DNA of 17,469 nt from Candidatus Methanophagaceae archaeon. GTDB taxonomy: Archaea > Halobacteriota > Syntropharchaeia > Alkanophagales > Methanospirareceae. Below the pieces are notes generated by a model that saw only the letters and a program-made list of their open reading frames with translations, was not told the origin of the DNA and did no database searches. The DNA lies in the NCBI GenBank assembly GCA_013374505.1, contig QENJ01000007.1:1-17469 (forward strand). The letters are read 5' to 3'. Made by a program: the position numbers and the translations under genes. This document shows, one piece after another, positions 15,454-17,469 of the stretch (within the stretch, counting starts at the first letter, position 1; each line of letters begins with the position of its first letter).

Positions 15454-16128
15454 CTAATAACTATTCTTGATCTTATTCGCACATAGGTGTGCAATACGTG
15501 TAGGTTCCGGCAGTTTGTGTTTGCAGATGCTAGTTTTTATCAGCGACAACGAAGTTTCAAGTGTTATTTTATGTCCCGGCGCTACGATTATCGGTCGGCA
15601 ACCGTTCTTGCTCTTAAAATAATACGCGATTTCGCGGCCATTGTATTTCATCATACACGCATCGCCTTCTTCGCACGGCTGTTGTTCGCTATTGCCACAC
15701 AGGATGTTTTTCGTCACGCCGATGGTTGCCACGTTTAAGATTACACCTACATGTGTGGCTAAACCCGCAAACCGTGGATGGTTTATCCCGCAGCCATCGA
15801 TTACTAAGAGGTCGGGTTTGATTTTCAGCGTGTGAAACGCTTTTATTATGGCTGGCGCTTCTCGGAATGAAAGGAGACCCGGGATGTATGGAAACTCTAC
15901 GGGCAGTACAGAATGGGAATAAGTGATAAGTTTCATGGATGGGTATTCAAGCACGACAATCGCAGATATTATCTTCTCGTCTGTACTCTTGTTCTCGGCG
16001 TTGTACTCGTGGAAGAAAGCCTGGTCTGCACCTGCTATTAAATTTAGGTTTGGAGTTAGTTTATCTTCTATTACCGCTTTTGATGCTATTTCTTCTTGTA
16101 TGCGATACAGTTCTTCAGGGGTTTTCAT
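15454..16128 (-). CDS. nfi: Endonuclease V
   Basis: A 224-residue endonuclease V, which cuts DNA or RNA one base 3' of deoxyinosine or inosine and so handles deaminated adenine. Catalytic acids are Asp35 in AGADQAF, Glu90 in LLSFREAP, and Asp111 in VIDGCGINHPR, with His117. The PYIPGLLSFRE wedge motif (80-90) and GLATHVGV (122-129) are characteristic. Length is normal. The ATG at 16128 has no strong Shine-Dalgarno. It is convergent with queC, ten bases apart, with no apparent functional link beyond nucleobase handling. Confidence 0.93.
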   Translation of the reverse strand: MKTPEELYRIQEEIASKAVIEDKLTPNLNLIAGADQAFFHEYNAENKSTDEKIISAIVVLEYPSMKLITYSHSVLPVEFPYIPGLLSFREAPAIIKAFHTLKIKPDLLVIDGCGINHPRFAGLATHVGVILNVATIGVTKNILCGNSEQQPCEEGDACMMKYNGREIAYYFKSKNGCRPIIVAPGHKITLETSLSLIKTSICKHKLPEPTRIAHLCANKIKNSY

Positions 16129-16367
16129 AATGACCGTTCTTGTGTTTGGTTCGTAATGTATTTACAGTGAATATAGACAGACAAAGGTCATCTGTTCATA
16201 AATATCCTACAAGGTATTCGGTGAGTGGGATAGCGAAGCGGATAAAGAATCGAAATGCTTTTATGTATCTGTGATAAAAGTATAGTTTAAGTCGGCACTC
16301 GTGCCTAAAGGTTGGCCTTGTACTTAAAGTATGGGGTATAGTGGCTTAGAAAGGTAATAATAAAAGC
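16129..16367 (+). promoter_or_regulatory. Intergenic region with promoters for the small peptide and radical SAM gene
   Basis: CGAAA (16251-16255) followed by GCTTTTATGT (16257-16266) is a good archaeal BRE-TATA arrangement. A second TATA-like TACTTAAAGT lies at 16321-16330, about 40 bases ahead of the small ORF. Two small hairpins (GGCAC-TC-GTGCC at 16294-16305, AAGG-TTGG-CCTT at 16308-16319) lie between them. No gene is visible. Confidence 0.4.
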
Positions 16368-16484
16368 ATGAAAGAAGAAGAATCGTCCAAATGTGTATAT
16401 ACGCAGTACTGCAGATATACTACTAAAATGGAAGGATATGCGCAATGCAGATATAACCCCCAATTGGAGGGATATGCGAAGTGA
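16368..16484 (+). CDS. 38-residue Cys/Tyr-rich repeat peptide, possible precursor peptide
   Basis: An ATG at 16368 opens a 38-codon frame: an acidic/Lys start (MKEEESSK), then CVYTQY, CRYTTKMEGYAQ and CRYNPQLEGYAK. The last two are a tandem repeat at the protein level (CRY....EGYA), with wobble changes such as GAA/GAG. Cysteines are at 9, 15 and 25. AAAGGT lies about 14 bases upstream and a TATA-like box at 16321. It ends 62 bases ahead of a radical SAM gene on the same strand. A short repeated peptide beside a radical SAM enzyme is the classic layout of modified-peptide (RiPP) loci, but no family is recognised. The alternative is that the repeat is a non-coding regulatory array that happens to be open. 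Confidence 0.45.
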   Translation: MKEEESSKCVYTQYCRYTTKMEGYAQCRYNPQLEGYAK

Positions 16485-16497
16485 GTTCGGATATACC
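16408..16497. repeat. Imperfect tandem repeat of about 36 bases
   Basis: TGCAGATATA...GGATATGCG recurs twice, and a partial third copy (TCGGATATACC) follows the stop of the small ORF. GATAT[AG] cores occur near 16414, 16435, 16449, 16471 and 16490. The extra copy outside the ORF leaves open that these are regulator-binding repeats ahead of the radical SAM gene. Confidence 0.5.
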
Positions 16498-16546
16498 ATT
16501 GTTATATGAACTTGCCGCACTTTAATAGATCATATGGAGGAGTGCC

Positions 16547-17453
16547 ATGTTAACGGGAATCCATTTTCTCTTAACATATACCTGCAATTTGGAGTGCGAC
16601 CATTGCTTTGTGTATAGTGGGCCAAACGCAAAGGGGACTTTTACTCTCAACCGCATTCGAGAAGTTTTTGATGAAATACCCAAAATCGGGACAATAGAAT
16701 GGGTATATTTTGAAGGCGGCGAACCCTTTCTATTTTATCCTCTAATGCTTGAGGGTATTAAAATTGCTCATGATATGGGAATTAAAACGGGAGTAGTAAC
16801 TAATGCATACTGGGCGATATCCGAGGATGATGCCGAACTGTGGCTCAGACCCTTTTGTGAATTAGAAATTTCGGATCTCAGCATAAGTGACGACTCATTT
16901 CATTACGAGGACGAAAGGGACAATCCCGCGAAGCGAGCTTTAGGTGTAGCAAAAAAGTTAGGCATACCTGTTAATACAATAAGTATTGAAAAGCCTACAA
17001 TTGAAGCAGGTATAGATAAGGAGAAAGCCAAAGGTAAGCCAGTCATTAGAGGGGGCGCTATGTTTAGAGGAAGAGCAGTTGAGAAGTTGACTGAAGGGCT
17101 TCCCAAAAGAGGTTGGGAAGAATTCACGGAATGCCCTTACGAGGATCTTAAAGACCCTGAGAGAGTTCACATCGATCCATATGGACATGTTCATGTCTGT
17201 CAGGGACTGATGAGTATAGGTAATATTTTGGGAATCTCCTTTATCAAAGATTATTAAGGACTACGATGCTAATTCACACCCAATCTGTGGACCTTTAATT
17301 AGAGGTGGGCCTGCTCTTTTAGCTAAAGAGTACAATGTCAGACACGATGATAAGTATATAGATGCGTGCCATCTCTGCTACCTTGTCCGCTTAGCTCTTT
17401 TGGATAAATGCCAAAAGTATCTTGCACCAAGACAAGTTTATGGATTGGACTAG
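16547..17453 (+). pseudogene. Radical SAM protein with SPASM-like C-terminus, frameshifted
   Basis: The N-terminus carries the radical SAM cluster motif CNLECDHC (Cys13, Cys17, Cys20) and an EGGEP motif (56-60). The first frame stops at 17257. Homologous-looking sequence continues in another frame as SKIIKDYDANSHPICGPLIR...DACHLCYLVRLALLDKC...QVYGLD and ends with TAG at 17451-17453. Removing one T from TTTT (17226-17229) restores one frame reading SIGNIWESPLSK, for about 301 residues. Cys196, Cys218 and the downstream cysteines would bind auxiliary Fe-S clusters, as in SPASM/twitch proteins. The start is firm: GGAGGAG at 16536-16542. Either a real frameshift or a base-call error. Function unknown; modification of the upstream small peptide is one possibility. 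Confidence 0.8.
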
Positions 17454-17469
17454 ATCAGTATCTCCGAAA

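Noticed and set aside
16305..16520. 71-codon minus-strand ORF across the small-peptide region
   Set aside because: No ribosome binding site or family pattern; it mirrors the repeats and an A-rich stretch on the plus strand.

Overview
The window looks like a piece of an archaeal chromosome, most likely a methanogen- or ANME-1-like euryarchaeote from an environmental assembly; this assignment is an inference. Supporting signs are AT-rich TATA boxes about 25-45 bases ahead of several starts (2456, 6701, 10883, 14721, 16257), a probable leaderless queC (preQ0 synthase, which feeds archaeosine in archaea), Ser/Thr kinase, FHA and TPR proteins, and a P3A-type proton ATPase. No rRNA, tRNA, CRISPR array or intact transposon was found.

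Layout. 121-702: a secreted protein of unknown function. 922-2293 (minus): two SAM-dependent methyltransferases; the first is cut by an in-frame TAA. 2456-4361: a tightly overlapping operon of two paralogous six-helix membrane proteins and a winged-helix regulator, with its own promoter(s), a perfect 10-bp palindrome and terminator-like hairpins. 4592-4876: a lone winged-helix regulator. 5035-6561 (minus): an AI-2E/PerM-type transporter followed by a cupin. 6744-10640: a phosphosignalling operon of a PPP-type phosphatase, a membrane-anchored FHA protein, and a receptor-like protein with an outside TPR domain and a cytoplasmic Ser/Thr kinase. 10938-12731: a deoxyribosyltransferase/TIR-like domain fused to a coiled coil and TPRs. 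12963-14286 (minus): the wreck of a proton-pumping P-type ATPase lacking its phosphorylation and nucleotide domains. 14287-14756: non-coding sequence with an inverted repeat, a hairpin and a direct repeat. 14757-16128: convergent queC and endonuclease V. 16368-17453: a 38-codon Cys/Tyr-rich repeat peptide ORF directly ahead of a radical SAM/SPASM-like gene that carries a one-base frameshift.

How it fits together. The kinase, FHA protein and phosphatase form a complete write/read/erase set for protein phosphorylation. The TPR domain of the kinase is unusually rich in N-glycosylation sequons, which fits an outside location. The neighbouring DRHyd/TIR-like-TPR protein has closely related TPRs without those sequons, which fits a cytosolic partner or conflict effector.

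The most novel candidates are (1) the small repeat peptide plus radical SAM enzyme, a possible peptide-modification system, and (2) the phosphosignalling operon next to the TIR-like-TPR protein. Three separate genes are broken by different lesions, so gene decay or assembly error should be weighed throughout.
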